A program made the translations under genes and the position numbers. From Micrococcales bacterium (GTDB lineage: Bacteria > Actinomycetota > Actinomycetes > Actinomycetales > Microbacteriaceae), in NCBI GenBank assembly GCA_017306245.1, contig JAFKIY010000003.1:310001-374000 (forward strand): a stretch of 64,000 nucleotides of DNA. The letters run 5' to 3'. Position 1 is the stretch's first letter; the number at the start of each line of letters is the position of its first letter. Below the pieces are notes generated by a model. That model ran no database searches, was not told where the DNA came from, and saw only the letters and a program-made list of their open reading frames with translations. Positions 49,148 through 58,785 of this stretch are shown here, one piece after another.

Positions 49148-50701
49148 ATGAGTGGCATGGATGTTGTCGAAATTGGTGCCGGTGCGCCGACCCGCGCCGA
49201 CGTGGTTGCTGTCGCACGAGACGGAGCGGCCGTGGCGTTGGCACCGGATGCGGTTTCCGCCATGGAGCACAGCCGCGCGGTGATCGATTCGCTCGCCGCC
49301 GACCCGCAGCCGCACTACGGCGTCTCCACCGGATTCGGTGCGCTCGCGAGCAAGCACATCCCGTTCGAGCGGCGTGCGCAACTGCAGCGGTCACTCGTGC
49401 TCAGCCATGCCGCGAGCAGCGGCCCCGAAGTCGAACGCGAGGTGGTGCGCGCCACGATGCTCCTTCGCCTCTCCACCCTGGCGACCGGCCGAACCGGCGT
49501 GCGCCCCGTCGTCGCGGAAACCTACGTGGAACTGCTCAACGCGGGCATCACGCCGATCGTCGGCGAATACGGGAGCCTCGGCTGCTCCGGTGACCTCGCT
49601 CCACTTGCGCACTGTGCGCTCGCGCTGCTCGGCGAGGGCGAGGTTCGAGACGCGAGCGGCACGCTCATGCCGGCTTCCGACGCGCTTGCGGCGGCGGGAA
49701 TCGAGCCCATCGAACTTCGCGAGAAGGAGGGCCTCGCCCTCATCAACGGCACCGATGGCATGCTCGGGATGCTCGTCATGGCCATCCACGACCTAAACCA
49801 GCTTGTAACGACGGCCGATCTCGCGGCGGCACTGAGCGTCGAAGGGCTGCAGGGCACGGATGCCGTGTTCGCGGCCGATCTGCACGCGCTTCGCCCGCAA
49901 CTGGGTCAGCAGGATTCTGCCGCGAACATGCGCGCCGTGCTCAAGGACTCCACCATGATCAGCCGTCCTGAGGGCTTCACCCGCGTGCAGGATGCCTACT
50001 CGCTGCGCTGCGCGCCGCAAGTGCACGGTGCGGTGCGCGACACGATCGAGCACGCAACGCTCGTGGCAGAGCGCGAGCTCGCGAGCGCGATCGACAACCC
50101 CGTCGTCACGCTCGATGACCGCCTCGAGTCGAACGGCAACTTTCACGGGGCGCCACTCGGCTACGTGCTCGACTTCCTGGCGATCGCCGTCGCGGATCTC
50201 GCGAGCATGAGCGAACGGCGCACTGACCGCTTCCTCGATGTCGCCCGCAACCACGGCCTGAACGCGTTCCTCGCCGACGACCCGGGCGTGGACTCCGGGC
50301 ACATGATCGCGCAGTACACGCAAGCGGGGATCGTGAGCGAACTCAAGCGCCTCGCGGTTCCGGCGAGCGTCGACTCGATCCCGTCGTCGGCGATGCAGGA
50401 AGACCACGTGTCGATGGGGTGGAGTGCCGCCCGCAAGCTGCGCCGGTCGATCGACGGCCTCGGCCGCGTGATAGCGATCGAGCTGCTCACGAGCATCCGC
50501 GCGATGGACCTGCGCGCTCCCGCGCAGCCGGGTCCCGTCGGCGCCGCCGTGCGTGCCCACCTTCGTACCAAGGTTGATGGCCCCGCCACCGACCGCTACC
50601 TGGCCCCGGAGATCGCGGCCGCCCACGACATGGTGCTCGACGGTTCGCTGCTTGCGACCGCGGCATCCGCAGTTTCGAGAACAGGAGGAGAACTCGTATG
50701 A
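49148..50701 (+). CDS. hutH: Histidine ammonia-lyase
   Basis: A 517-residue MIO-dependent ammonia-lyase converting L-histidine to trans-urocanate, the first step of histidine breakdown. The MIO-forming tripeptide is Cys146-Ser147-Gly148 ([18 protein letters not shown]) rather than the more common Ala-Ser-Gly. [39 protein letters not shown] and [15 protein letters not shown] are further family motifs. The ATG at 49148 has GGGG five bases upstream. It starts the hutHUI operon and overlaps hutU by four bases. Confidence 0.93.
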   Translation: MSGMDVVEIGAGAPTRADVVAVARDGAAVALAPDAVSAMEHSRAVIDSLAADPQPHYGVSTGFGALASKHIPFERRAQLQRSLVLSHAASSGPEVEREVVRATMLLRLSTLATGRTGVRPVVAETYVELLNAGITPIVGEYGSLGCSGDLAPLAHCALALLGEGEVRDASGTLMPASDALAAAGIEPIELREKEGLALINGTDGMLGMLVMAIHDLNQLVTTADLAAALSVEGLQGTDAVFAADLHALRPQLGQQDSAANMRAVLKDSTMISRPEGFTRVQDAYSLRCAPQVHGAVRDTIEHATLVAERELASAIDNPVVTLDDRLESNGNFHGAPLGYVLDFLAIAVADLASMSERRTDRFLDVARNHGLNAFLADDPGVDSGHMIAQYTQAGIVSELKRLAVPASVDSIPSSAMQEDHVSMGWSAARKLRRSIDGLGRVIAIELLTSIRAMDLRAPAQPGPVGAAVRAHLRTKVDGPATDRYLAPEIAAAHDMVLDGSLLATAASAVSRTGGELV

Positions 50702-52362
50702 GCACAGGAGCCAGACCCGTCAGGGCCTACCGCGGAACGGAATTGCACACGCTCGGCTGGCAGCAGGAAGCCGTGCTGAGGATGCTGCAAAACAACCTCG
50801 ACCCGGAGGTCGCCGAGCACCCTGACGACCTCGTCGTCTACGGCGGCACCGGAAAGGCCGCGCGCGACTGGGACGCGTTCGACGCGATGGTGCGCACGCT
50901 CACGACCCTGAAGGACGACGAGACGATGCTCGTGCAGTCCGGCAAACCCGTCGGCGTCATGCGCACGAACGAATGGGCGCCGCGCGTGCTCATCGCAAAC
51001 TCGAACCTCGTCGGGGACTGGGCGAACTGGGACGAGTTCCGCCGCCTCGAATCCCTCGGACTCACGATGTACGGGCAAATGACTGCCGGATCGTGGATTT
51101 ACATCGGCACGCAGGGCATCCTGCAGGGCACGTACGAGACGTTCTCCGCGATCGCCGACCAGAAGTTCTCCGGCACGCTTGCCGGCACGATCACTCTTAC
51201 CGGCGGCCTCGGCGGCATGGGCGGCGCCCAGCCGCTTGCCGTCACGATGAACGACGGCGTCGCGATTTGCGTCGACGTCGACCAGAGTCGTATCGACCGC
51301 CGCATCGAGCACCGCTACCTCGACGTGGAGGCCACCTTGATCGAGCATGCGCTCGAACTCGCCTACGCTGCCCGTGACAAGAAGGAGCCGCTCAGCATCG
51401 GCCTGCTCGGCAACGCCGCCGACGTGTTCCCGCGGATGCTGGAGCTCGGCGCCGAGATCGACATCGTCACCGACCAGACGAGCGCGCACGATCCGCTCGC
51501 CTACCTTCCGCTCGAGTTCACGTTCGACGAGTGGCACGCGGCACGCGAGGCCGATCCGGAGGGGTTCGCGACGAAGGCACGCAACTCCATGCGCAAGCAC
51601 GTGGAAGCCATGGTCGGCTTCCAGGATGCCGGCTCCGAAGTGTTCGACTACGGCAACAACATCCGCACCGAGGCGAAGACGGCCGGATTCGAGAGAGCGT
51701 TCGCTTTCCCCGGATTCGTGCCCGCCTACATCCGCCCGCTGTTCGAGCAGGGCAAGGGGCCGTTCCGCTGGGCCGCGCTGAGCGGCGACCCGGCCGATAT
51801 CGCGGCAACCGACAAGGCGATCCTGGAGCTGTTCCCGGAGAACAAGTCGCTCGCGAAGTGGATCACGATGGCGGGGGAGCGCGTGCACTTCCAGGGGCTC
51901 CCGGCCCGCATCTGCTGGCTCGGCTACGGCGAACGCGACAAAGCTGGACTCAAATTCAACGAGATGGTCGCTTCGGGCGAGATCTCGGCACCCATTGTGA
52001 TCGGTCGCGACCACCTCGACTCCGGTTCGGTAGCCTCTCCGTACCGGGAGACCGAGGCAATGAAGGACGGCTCGGATGCAATCGCAGACTGGCCGCTCCT
52101 GAACGCCCTCGTGAACACCTCCTCCGGCGCAACCTGGGTGTCGATTCACCACGGCGGTGGCGTTGGCATTGGCCGTTCCATTCACGCCGGGCAGGTGACT
52201 GTCGCGGATGGCACCGAGCTCGCGGCACAGAAAATCGCTCGCGTGCTCAGCAACGACCCGGGCATGGGCGTCATCCGGCATGCCGATGCCGGTTACGAGG
52301 ATGCGATCGCGGTTGCGGAGCGCCTGCACGTTCGCGTGCCGATGCGCGAGACTGATGGGTAA
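50698..52362 (+). CDS. hutU: Urocanate hydratase
   Basis: A 554-residue urocanase that adds water to urocanate with tightly bound NAD+. Signatures: [107 protein letters not shown], and the C-terminal [24 protein letters not shown]. Length matches the family. It starts with the ATG of ATGAG overlapping the hutH stop and ends with a TAATG junction to hutI. Confidence 0.96.
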   Translation: MSTGARPVRAYRGTELHTLGWQQEAVLRMLQNNLDPEVAEHPDDLVVYGGTGKAARDWDAFDAMVRTLTTLKDDETMLVQSGKPVGVMRTNEWAPRVLIANSNLVGDWANWDEFRRLESLGLTMYGQMTAGSWIYIGTQGILQGTYETFSAIADQKFSGTLAGTITLTGGLGGMGGAQPLAVTMNDGVAICVDVDQSRIDRRIEHRYLDVEATLIEHALELAYAARDKKEPLSIGLLGNAADVFPRMLELGAEIDIVTDQTSAHDPLAYLPLEFTFDEWHAAREADPEGFATKARNSMRKHVEAMVGFQDAGSEVFDYGNNIRTEAKTAGFERAFAFPGFVPAYIRPLFEQGKGPFRWAALSGDPADIAATDKAILELFPENKSLAKWITMAGERVHFQGLPARICWLGYGERDKAGLKFNEMVASGEISAPIVIGRDHLDSGSVASPYRETEAMKDGSDAIADWPLLNALVNTSSGATWVSIHHGGGVGIGRSIHAGQVTVADGTELAAQKIARVLSNDPGMGVIRHADAGYEDAIAVAERLHVRVPMRETDG

Positions 52363-53507
52363 TGAGCACACTTATCGACAACATCGGCCTGCTCGTCACG
52401 AACGAGAACGAGCGGCCGGAGCGGGAACGTGCCGCCCTCGTGATCGACGGCGGCACGGTGGCCTGGGTTGGGGATGCCGGTTCGGCTCCTGACGCCGACG
52501 AGTTCATCGACGCGAAAGCACGCTGCGTGATTCCGGGCTTCGTGGACAGCCACAGCCACATCGTGTTTGCCGGGGACCGCTCTGCCGAGTTCGAGCACCG
52601 GATGACCGGGCAGCCGTATGCGGCGGGAGGCATACGTACGACGGTTGCTGCGACCCGCGCGGCCTCGGACGCCGAGCTGGCCGCGAACACGTCGCGGCTC
52701 GTTGCCGAAATGCGCGCGCAGGGAACGACGACGGTCGAAATTAAGAGCGGCTACGGGCTGACGGCGATCGATGAGGCGCGTGCGCTCGCGATCGCGAAGA
52801 CGTTTACGACCGAGACGACGTTTCTCGGTGCGCACGTCGTTCCCGCCGAATTCGAGGATGATCCGGCCGGGTATGTGGCGCTCGTCACGGGGGAGATGCT
52901 GGACGTGTGCGCTGCCCACGCGAAGTGGATCGATGTGTTCTGCGATGACGGAGCGTTCGATGTGGATCAGGCGCGCGCGATCCTCAGGGCGGGCACGGCT
53001 CGGGGGCTTGGCGCTCGGATGCATGGCGCACAGCTCGCGCCCTCCGGAGCAGTTCAGCTCGCGGTCGAACTGGGCGCCGCGAGTGTCGACCACTGCACGT
53101 TCCTCACCGACGCGGATGTGGATGCGCTCGCCGAATCGGACACGGTTGCAACGCTGCTGCCCGGCGTCGAGTTCTCGACCCGGCAGCCGTATCCGGATGC
53201 CCGCCGCCTCCTCGACGCGGGCGCGACCGTCGCGATCGCGTGCGATTGCAACCCCGGCTCCAGTTTCACCTCGTCGATGCCGTTCTGCGTCGCCGTCGCC
53301 GTGCGGGACATGAACTTCAGCCCGGCCGAAGCACTGTGGGCGGCAACTGCCGGAGGAGCTGCAGCGCTTCGTCGAACAGATATCGGGGGCCTCGCCGTTG
53401 GCCAGCGCGCCGACCTCGTCATCCTGGACGCCCCGAGCTATGTGCATCTCGCGTACCGCCCCGGTGTGCCCCTCGTCCACCGCGTCATGACGGCACCGGC
53501 AGGGTAA
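52362..53507 (+). CDS. hutI: Imidazolonepropionase
   Basis: A 381-residue amidohydrolase-fold enzyme that opens imidazolonepropionate to N-formimidoyl-L-glutamate. The metal site is visible: [24 protein letters not shown] (near residue 65), the substrate loop [48 protein letters not shown] and [17 protein letters not shown]. The next step (HutF or HutG type) is not encoded in this window. The ATG shares one base with the hutU stop. Confidence 0.95.
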   Translation: MSTLIDNIGLLVTNENERPERERAALVIDGGTVAWVGDAGSAPDADEFIDAKARCVIPGFVDSHSHIVFAGDRSAEFEHRMTGQPYAAGGIRTTVAATRAASDAELAANTSRLVAEMRAQGTTTVEIKSGYGLTAIDEARALAIAKTFTTETTFLGAHVVPAEFEDDPAGYVALVTGEMLDVCAAHAKWIDVFCDDGAFDVDQARAILRAGTARGLGARMHGAQLAPSGAVQLAVELGAASVDHCTFLTDADVDALAESDTVATLLPGVEFSTRQPYPDARRLLDAGATVAIACDCNPGSSFTSSMPFCVAVAVRDMNFSPAEALWAATAGGAAALRRTDIGGLAVGQRADLVILDAPSYVHLAYRPGVPLVHRVMTAPAG

Positions 53508-53541
53508 ACCGCGGCCCACAGGCTCAGCGCCACCGTGACCC

Positions 53542-53586
53542 CGCGCGGGTGTTTCCTGCGAGAGCGAGTGTTGCAACACCCGCGCG
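53542..53586 (+). terminator. Terminator-like hairpin after the hut operon
   Basis: A perfect 12-bp stem (CGCGCGGGTGTT at 53542-53553, complement at 53575-53586) with a 21-base loop follows hutI by 34 bases. There is no T-tract. Confidence 0.5.
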
Positions 53587-53640
53587 TGATCACTTCACCC
53601 GCGCGCGGCGGACCGCGATTGGTGCTCTGGCGCGACGACT

Positions 53641-53699
53641 CGGGTGAGCAGGATTCAGCTCAGCACGATTCGGGTGAACCGGATTCAGCTCAACCGATT
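53641..53699 (+). repeat. Imperfect 29-30 bp tandem duplication
   Basis: Two adjacent copies, beginning CGGGTGAGCAGGATTCAGCT at 53641 and CGGGTGAACCGGATTCAGCT at 53671, share GATTCAGCTCA and end in a CGATT block. The copies differ at several bases and by one indel. They lie between hutI and the YeiH gene and run up to its stop codon. Confidence 0.6.
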
Positions 53700-54736
53700 C
53701 AGGTCAGCACCACGGCGAAGTAGGCGAGCACGGCGATGAACGCCCAGGATGCGAGCCCGACGAGCAGCGACCGCCACCCCGTGCTGACCAGCTCCTTCAC
53801 GCGGACGCCGGTTCCCAACCCGAAAAGCGCCATGGCGAGCAGCGCGGTCTGCACGATGTCCGCGATCGACACGACTGCTTCAGGCAGCGGGACGAAGGAC
53901 CGGATCGCCACAGCAAGAAGGAACCCGGCAACGAACAGCGGGACGATTGGAGGGCGCCTGGCTGGCTTCGCCTCCACCGCGGGATCGGCTTCGACATTCG
54001 ACGACGCCCTGAGGTCGCGCTGCCGCACCGCGAGGGACGCGATCGACACCATGGGAGCGAGCATGAGCACACGCGTGAGCTTGATGACGACGGCGATGGC
54101 CAGAGAGCTCGTGCCCGCGAGCTGGGCGGTCGCCACGACCTGCCCGACATCGTGGACGCTCGCGCCGACCCAGTGCCCGAACTGGTCGGCGGTGAACCCG
54201 AGCGGATGCCAGAAGATCGGCAGCACCGCGATCGCGAGCGTGCCGCACAGGGTGACGAGAGCGACCGGCGTCGCCGCGTCGGAATCCTTCGCCTTCACGG
54301 CCCCGCTCATCGCCCCGATTGCGGAGGCGCCGCAAATCGAAAACCCGGTCGCGATGAGCAGCGGTTCATGGTGCGGCAATTTCGCGAGTCTGCCGAGCCA
54401 GTACGTGCCCACGAAGGTGAGGAGCACGAGGGCGACGACGAGCAGGATCGTCAACCATCCGAGGCGGGCAATGTCGATCAGACTCAATTTGAGTCCGAGC
54501 AGGACGATGCCGAGACGCATGAACCGTTTGGATGCCACCGACAGTCCCGGCGCAAGCGAGCCGACGATTTCGCGTCGCGCAGGAGGGATCTGCGCCACGA
54601 CGATGCCGAGCGCGACAGCGGCGGTCAGCAGCGGAATCGCGGGTATGAGCACGTGAATCCCCCAGGCGAGGAGCGCTGCCGCCGCCGAGATCACGACGCC
54701 GGCGATCCAGGGGAATCTGTTCACGAGATTCGCCAT
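53699..54736 (-). CDS. YeiH family putative sulfate exporter
   Basis: A 345-residue membrane protein with ten or eleven spans. KRFMRLGIVLLGLKLSLIDI, HHEPLLIATGFSICGASAIGAMSGAVKAKDSDAATPVALVTLCGTLAIAVLPIF and FGHWVGASVHDVGQVVATAQ are the hallmarks of the YeiH/UPF0324 family, sometimes linked to sulfonate or taurine metabolism and annotated as sulfate exporters on limited evidence. Substrate here unknown. It is separated from the globin gene by ten bases and may extend that operon. Confidence 0.88.
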   Translation of the reverse strand: MANLVNRFPWIAGVVISAAAALLAWGIHVLIPAIPLLTAAVALGIVVAQIPPARREIVGSLAPGLSVASKRFMRLGIVLLGLKLSLIDIARLGWLTILLVVALVLLTFVGTYWLGRLAKLPHHEPLLIATGFSICGASAIGAMSGAVKAKDSDAATPVALVTLCGTLAIAVLPIFWHPLGFTADQFGHWVGASVHDVGQVVATAQLAGTSSLAIAVVIKLTRVLMLAPMVSIASLAVRQRDLRASSNVEADPAVEAKPARRPPIVPLFVAGFLLAVAIRSFVPLPEAVVSIADIVQTALLAMALFGLGTGVRVKELVSTGWRSLLVGLASWAFIAVLAYFAVVLT

Positions 54737-54746
54737 CCGCTTCCCG

Positions 54747-55136
54747 TCATTCGTCGAAAGTGTTCACGAGCGAGTGCGCCGCCCGATCAAGATAGTCCCA
54801 GAACGTTGCGTGTTGGAGCGGGGGCAGGTCGAGGGAGTCGAGGGCGACCTTCATGTGGCCGAGCCAGCGGTCCCGAGCTCCCGGGTTGACCTTGAACGCC
54901 GCGTGCCGCTGCCGCAGTCGCGGATGACCCCGCTCGTCGCTGTACGTCGTCGGCCCGCCCCAGTACTGCTGAAGGAACGTGCTGAGCCGATGGATGGCGC
55001 CCTCGAGATCGTGCTGCGGATAGAGCGGCCACAGCACCGGATCGCCCTGCACCCCCTCATAGAAGCGTCGCACGAGACGTTCGAAGGTCTCGCTTCCGCC
55101 GATTTGGTGGAACAGCGCCGAATCCTGGTCGCTCAC
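54747..55136 (-). CDS. glbO: Truncated hemoglobin, group II (GlbO-like)
   Basis: A 129-residue 2-on-2 globin. FHQIGGSETFERLVRRFYEGVQGDPVLWPLYPQHDLEGAIHRLSTFLQQYWGGPTTYSDERGHPRLRQRHAAFKVNPGARDRWLGHMKVAL matches group II (trHbO) proteins: the YWGGP motif, the proximal histidine in LRQRHAAF and the tryptophan at G8 in RDRWLGHM. Such globins bind oxygen or peroxide and may deliver oxygen at the membrane. The GTG start overlaps the mscS stop by four bases. Confidence 0.93.
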   Translation of the reverse strand: MSDQDSALFHQIGGSETFERLVRRFYEGVQGDPVLWPLYPQHDLEGAIHRLSTFLQQYWGGPTTYSDERGHPRLRQRHAAFKVNPGARDRWLGHMKVALDSLDLPPLQHATFWDYLDRAAHSLVNTFDE

Positions 55137-56116
55137 CGTGTGCCGGTTTTCCCGGTTGAGCCGTCGTCATCCGGTTCAGGCGTCGACCGAGTCGCGGCCC
55201 CGGGAATTGCGCGGTGCTGGTCGAGAATCATCCGATTCAGCGAGGGGACGCTCACGCCGTAGTTGTCGAGCGCGAGTTTCACGCGCATCCGCAGCTCGCG
55301 GGCGACATCCCACTGGTCGGAGGATCGGGTCTTGATCACGAGCCGGAGCACGATGGCTTCGGCGCTTAACGACTCCACCCCCCAGATTTCGGGGTTTTCC
55401 AGGATTTTTCGCTGCCACGCCGGATCGGTGGTCAGGAGTTTGGCGGTCGTGAGGATGACGTCCTTGATCGCATCCAGGTCGGCCGTGTACGGAACGGGAA
55501 GATCGATGATGACCCTCGCCCAGCCCTGCGACTTGTTGCCGACGCGCAGGATCTCGCCGTTGCGCACATGCCACAGCGTGCCGTTCACGTCACGGATGCT
55601 CGTGATGCGCACGCCAACGGATTCGACCGTCCCGGAGGCGACGCCGAGGTCGACGACATCGCCGATCCCGAACTGGTCCTCGAACACCATGAACATGCCG
55701 TTGAGGATGTCCTTGACCAGGTTTTGCGCGCCGAAGGCGAGCCCGGCCGCGACAACCCCGGCCGCCCCGAGGATGCCGAGCACCGGCACGCCGAGTGTGT
55801 CCAGGATGAGCACGAGCGCTGCACCGAGGAGGATCACGGTGAGGGAACTGTTGATGACCGTGCCGAGCGTGCGCGTGCGCTGCACGATGCGGGCGGCGCG
55901 CAGCGGCGCGGAGGCGAGCTCCTGGGTTTGTTCGACGTTGTGGGTCTTTTTGACCCCGGACACGACTCGCTCGATCGACCGGCGGAGGATCACCAGAAGC
56001 AGCCAGCGCACTACGACGGTCCCAACCAGAATGATCACAATCGTCGCCGGAATGCGCCAGTCGTTGACGAAGCTGCCGATGGCGGCCCAGATTTCTGCCC
56101 AGTTCACGTCAGTCAT
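55133..56116 (-). CDS. Mechanosensitive ion channel, MscS family
   Basis: A 327-residue small-conductance channel. An N-terminal span (PATIVIILVGTVVVRWLLLVILRRS), a second (VILLGAALVLILDTLGV) and the pore helix with the MscS core GVVAAGLAFGAQNLVKDILNGMFMVFEDQFGIGDVVDL (about residues 130-170), followed by the beta domain VRITSIRDVNGTLWHVRNGEILRVGN. It opens under osmotic downshock. Start at ATG 56116; a GTG one codon upstream is possible. It sits between pepN and glbO in one operon. Confidence 0.9.
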   Translation of the reverse strand: MTDVNWAEIWAAIGSFVNDWRIPATIVIILVGTVVVRWLLLVILRRSIERVVSGVKKTHNVEQTQELASAPLRAARIVQRTRTLGTVINSSLTVILLGAALVLILDTLGVPVLGILGAAGVVAAGLAFGAQNLVKDILNGMFMVFEDQFGIGDVVDLGVASGTVESVGVRITSIRDVNGTLWHVRNGEILRVGNKSQGWARVIIDLPVPYTADLDAIKDVILTTAKLLTTDPAWQRKILENPEIWGVESLSAEAIVLRLVIKTRSSDQWDVARELRMRVKLALDNYGVSVPSLNRMILDQHRAIPGAATRSTPEPDDDGSTGKTGTR

Positions 56117-56122
56117 CACCCG

Positions 56123-58660
56123 TCATTGCGCATCCTTCTCCTGGGCCGCCAGTGCCCGCTCGACACCGGCGAGGTTCTCGATGACGAGGCGACGCAGAGC
56201 CGGCACATCCGGGTTCGCGTCGAGCCAGGCCTTGGTCGCGTCTACGAGGGATTGCGACGCGAGCGGTGCCGGGTACAGTCCGACGACGAGCGTTTCGGCG
56301 ATGTGGTAGCTGCGGCTCTTCCACACTGTGTTCAGGGCCGCGAAGTACTTCGGCACGACGGCTTCGAGCGGCGCAGGGTCGTTGACGTGCTGGTAGCCGA
56401 GCGCCGTGTTGCGCACGATCGCGTTCGGCAGTTCGTCGGAGTCCACGAGCGAGTCGAACGCCGCGAGCTTCGAGTCGGATGTCGGGAACGTCGCCCGGGC
56501 GCGTGCGGCGGCCTGTGCGCCGTTCGCAGTGTTGTCCTTCGCGAGCATGTCGTCGATGTCCGCTGGCGTTGCGGCGCCGTTCAGCACGAGGCCTTCGAGG
56601 ATCTCCCACCCGAGGTCGGTGTCGATCTCGAGACCCTTCAGCACGACGGTGCCGTCGAGCAGACCGCGGAGGGCGGCCACGTGGTCGCCCACCGACGCGA
56701 GGTGCGCGAAGAACTTCACGAACTGGAATTGCGCATCCGAGCCCGGCTCGGCCAGTTGCGCGAGCGTCCACAGGTCTGATCCGACTTTTTCGAGCGTCTT
56801 CGCGCGATTGAACGGGTTCACATACTGCTTCGCCGCGAGCGCGAGCTGGTTGAGGGTCGTGCGGATGGTCGTGCTTTCGGTCTCGGTGGCGATGTTGCGC
56901 AGTACGAGCGTCACGTAGTCACTGGGACGGGTTTCGGCATCCCGCGTCGCATCCCACACGGCACCCCACACGAGCGCCCGTGCGAGCGGGTTGTCGATGT
57001 CCTTCAGGTGCTCCAGCGCGACATCCAGCGAGTCGTCGTCGAGGCGGATCTTCGCGTAGGCGAGATCGTCGTCGTTGATGAGCACGAGGTCCGGCTTCGC
57101 CATTCCGACGAACTCCGGAACCTCGGTGCGCTCGCCGTCGACATCCAGCTCGTGGCGATGCGTGCGCACGAGCTTGCCGCCCTGAAGGTTGTAGAAGCCG
57201 ATCGCGAGGCGGTGCGGGCGGATGGTGGGGTAGTCAGCTTCGGCGCTTTGCAGCACGGCGAAAGTTGTGAAGCTTCCGCTCGCATCGGTTTCGAATTCCG
57301 GGCGCAGTGTGTTCACGCCCGCGGTCTCCAACCACAGCTTCGACCACTCGGTGAGTTTGCGGCCGCTCGTGGTCTCGAGCTCGGCGAGCAGGTCCTTGAG
57401 TTCAGTGTTGCCCCACGCGTGCTTCGTGAAGTACGCGGCGACGCCCGCGAAGAATTCGTCCTCGCCCACCCACGCGACGAGCTGCTTCAGAACGGAGCCG
57501 CCCTTCGCGTACGTGATGCCGTCGAAGTTGACCTGGACATCCTCGAGGTCGTTGATCGTCGCGACCACAGGGTGCGTCGACGGGAGCTGGTCCTGGCGGT
57601 ACGCCCAGGACTTCTCCATCGCCTGGAACGTGGTCCACGCCTCAGTCCACTCCGTGGCGTTCGCGGTGGCGATCGTGGACGCCCACTCGGCGAACGACTC
57701 GTTGAGCCACAGGTCGTTCCACCACTTCATGGTGACGAGATCGCCGAACCACATGTGGGCGAGTTCGTGCAGGATCGTGACGACGCGCCGTTCCTTGATC
57801 GCATCCGTCACCTTGGAGCGGAACACGTACGTCTCCGTGAACGTGACCGCGCCCGCGTTCTCCATCGCGCCGGCATTGAACTCTGGCACGAACAGTTGAT
57901 CGTATTTCTCAAACGGATACGGGTAGTCGAACTTCTCCTCGAAGTACGCGAAACCCTTGCGCGTGATGTCGAAAATGTAGTCCGCGTCGAGGTGCTGGCT
58001 GAGCGACTTGCGCGAGTAAATGCCGAGCGGAATCGTGCGGCCGTCGCTGCTCGTGAGTTCGCTTGTCACTTTCGCGTACGGGCCGGCGACGATCGCGGTG
58101 ATGTAGGAGGAGATGCGCGGCGTGGTCTTGAATACCCAGGTCGCGTTGCCGCCATCCTCGGTGCGGGTTTCGACGGCCTGGTTGCTGACCACCTCCCACG
58201 TGGAGGGGGCGGTGACCGTGAAGCGGAACGTCGCCTTCAGGTCGGGCTGCTCGAACACTGCGAAGACGCGGCGGGAGTCGGGAACCTCGAACTGCGAGTA
58301 CAGGTACACCTCGCCGTCCACGGGGTCGGCGAAACGGTGGAGGCCTTCGCCCGAGTTCGTGTACTCGGCATCTGCGATGACCGTGAGCACGTTGTCGGCG
58401 GCGAGGTTGTCGAGTTGGATTCGCACGCCATCCGCGGCAGCGGTGTCGACGGCGGCGCCATTCAGTTCGATGGCGTGCACGGTGCGCGTGAACGCGTCGA
58501 TGAAGGTGGATGCCCCGGCTTCCGCTGTGAACCGCACTACGGTCGTGCTCCGAAATACTTCTGCACCCGTGGTGAGGTCGAGCGTGACATCGTAGCTGTC
58601 AACGTTGACGAGCGCCTTGCGCTCCTGGGCTTCGAGTCGGGTGAGGTTGTCGCCGGGCAC
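56123..58660 (-). CDS. pepN: Aminopeptidase N (M1 family)
   Basis: An 845-residue M1 metallopeptidase. The exopeptidase motif GAMEN (near residue 265) and the zinc motif HELAHMWFGDLVTMKWWNDLWLNESFAEW (HExxHx18E, near residue 300) are intact. The C-terminal ERAP1-like helical domain is present, so the gene is full length. It removes N-terminal residues from peptides in the cytoplasm. GTG 58660 is chosen because AAAGGAG lies nine bases upstream and the beta domain starts just after it; the longer reading to 58846 runs into the divergent gene's promoter. Confidence 0.95.
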   Translation of the reverse strand: MPGDNLTRLEAQERKALVNVDSYDVTLDLTTGAEVFRSTTVVRFTAEAGASTFIDAFTRTVHAIELNGAAVDTAAADGVRIQLDNLAADNVLTVIADAEYTNSGEGLHRFADPVDGEVYLYSQFEVPDSRRVFAVFEQPDLKATFRFTVTAPSTWEVVSNQAVETRTEDGGNATWVFKTTPRISSYITAIVAGPYAKVTSELTSSDGRTIPLGIYSRKSLSQHLDADYIFDITRKGFAYFEEKFDYPYPFEKYDQLFVPEFNAGAMENAGAVTFTETYVFRSKVTDAIKERRVVTILHELAHMWFGDLVTMKWWNDLWLNESFAEWASTIATANATEWTEAWTTFQAMEKSWAYRQDQLPSTHPVVATINDLEDVQVNFDGITYAKGGSVLKQLVAWVGEDEFFAGVAAYFTKHAWGNTELKDLLAELETTSGRKLTEWSKLWLETAGVNTLRPEFETDASGSFTTFAVLQSAEADYPTIRPHRLAIGFYNLQGGKLVRTHRHELDVDGERTEVPEFVGMAKPDLVLINDDDLAYAKIRLDDDSLDVALEHLKDIDNPLARALVWGAVWDATRDAETRPSDYVTLVLRNIATETESTTIRTTLNQLALAAKQYVNPFNRAKTLEKVGSDLWTLAQLAEPGSDAQFQFVKFFAHLASVGDHVAALRGLLDGTVVLKGLEIDTDLGWEILEGLVLNGAATPADIDDMLAKDNTANGAQAAARARATFPTSDSKLAAFDSLVDSDELPNAIVRNTALGYQHVNDPAPLEAVVPKYFAALNTVWKSRSYHIAETLVVGLYPAPLASQSLVDATKAWLDANPDVPALRRLVIENLAGVERALAAQEKDAQ

Positions 58661-58773
58661 AGCAGTCTCCTTTGTGGGGATCAACGAGTGTTTGCTGGGC
58701 GGATGCGCCCAGTGAGGTGTATCCAGCCTAGTAGCGGTGAACTGTGAGGTCAGCAAGATTCGACGGCCCCACG

Positions 58774-58785
58774 TATCGTGAAAGC
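58774..58785 (+). promoter_or_regulatory. Leaderless -10 element of the DsbA-like gene
   Basis: TATCGT (58774-58779), GAAAGC, then ATG at 58786. Confidence 0.5.

Noticed and set aside
50596..52371. A 591-residue minus-strand frame
   Set aside because: Antisense to hutU, whose product is unmistakable.
53535..53723. A 62-residue frame containing a DSGE-DSAQ repeat
   Set aside because: The repeat follows from the 30-bp tandem DNA duplication; it lies in a post-terminator gap and has no ribosome-binding site.
57008..58747. A 579-residue plus-strand frame
   Set aside because: Antisense to pepN; Arg/Glu/Val-rich shadow.
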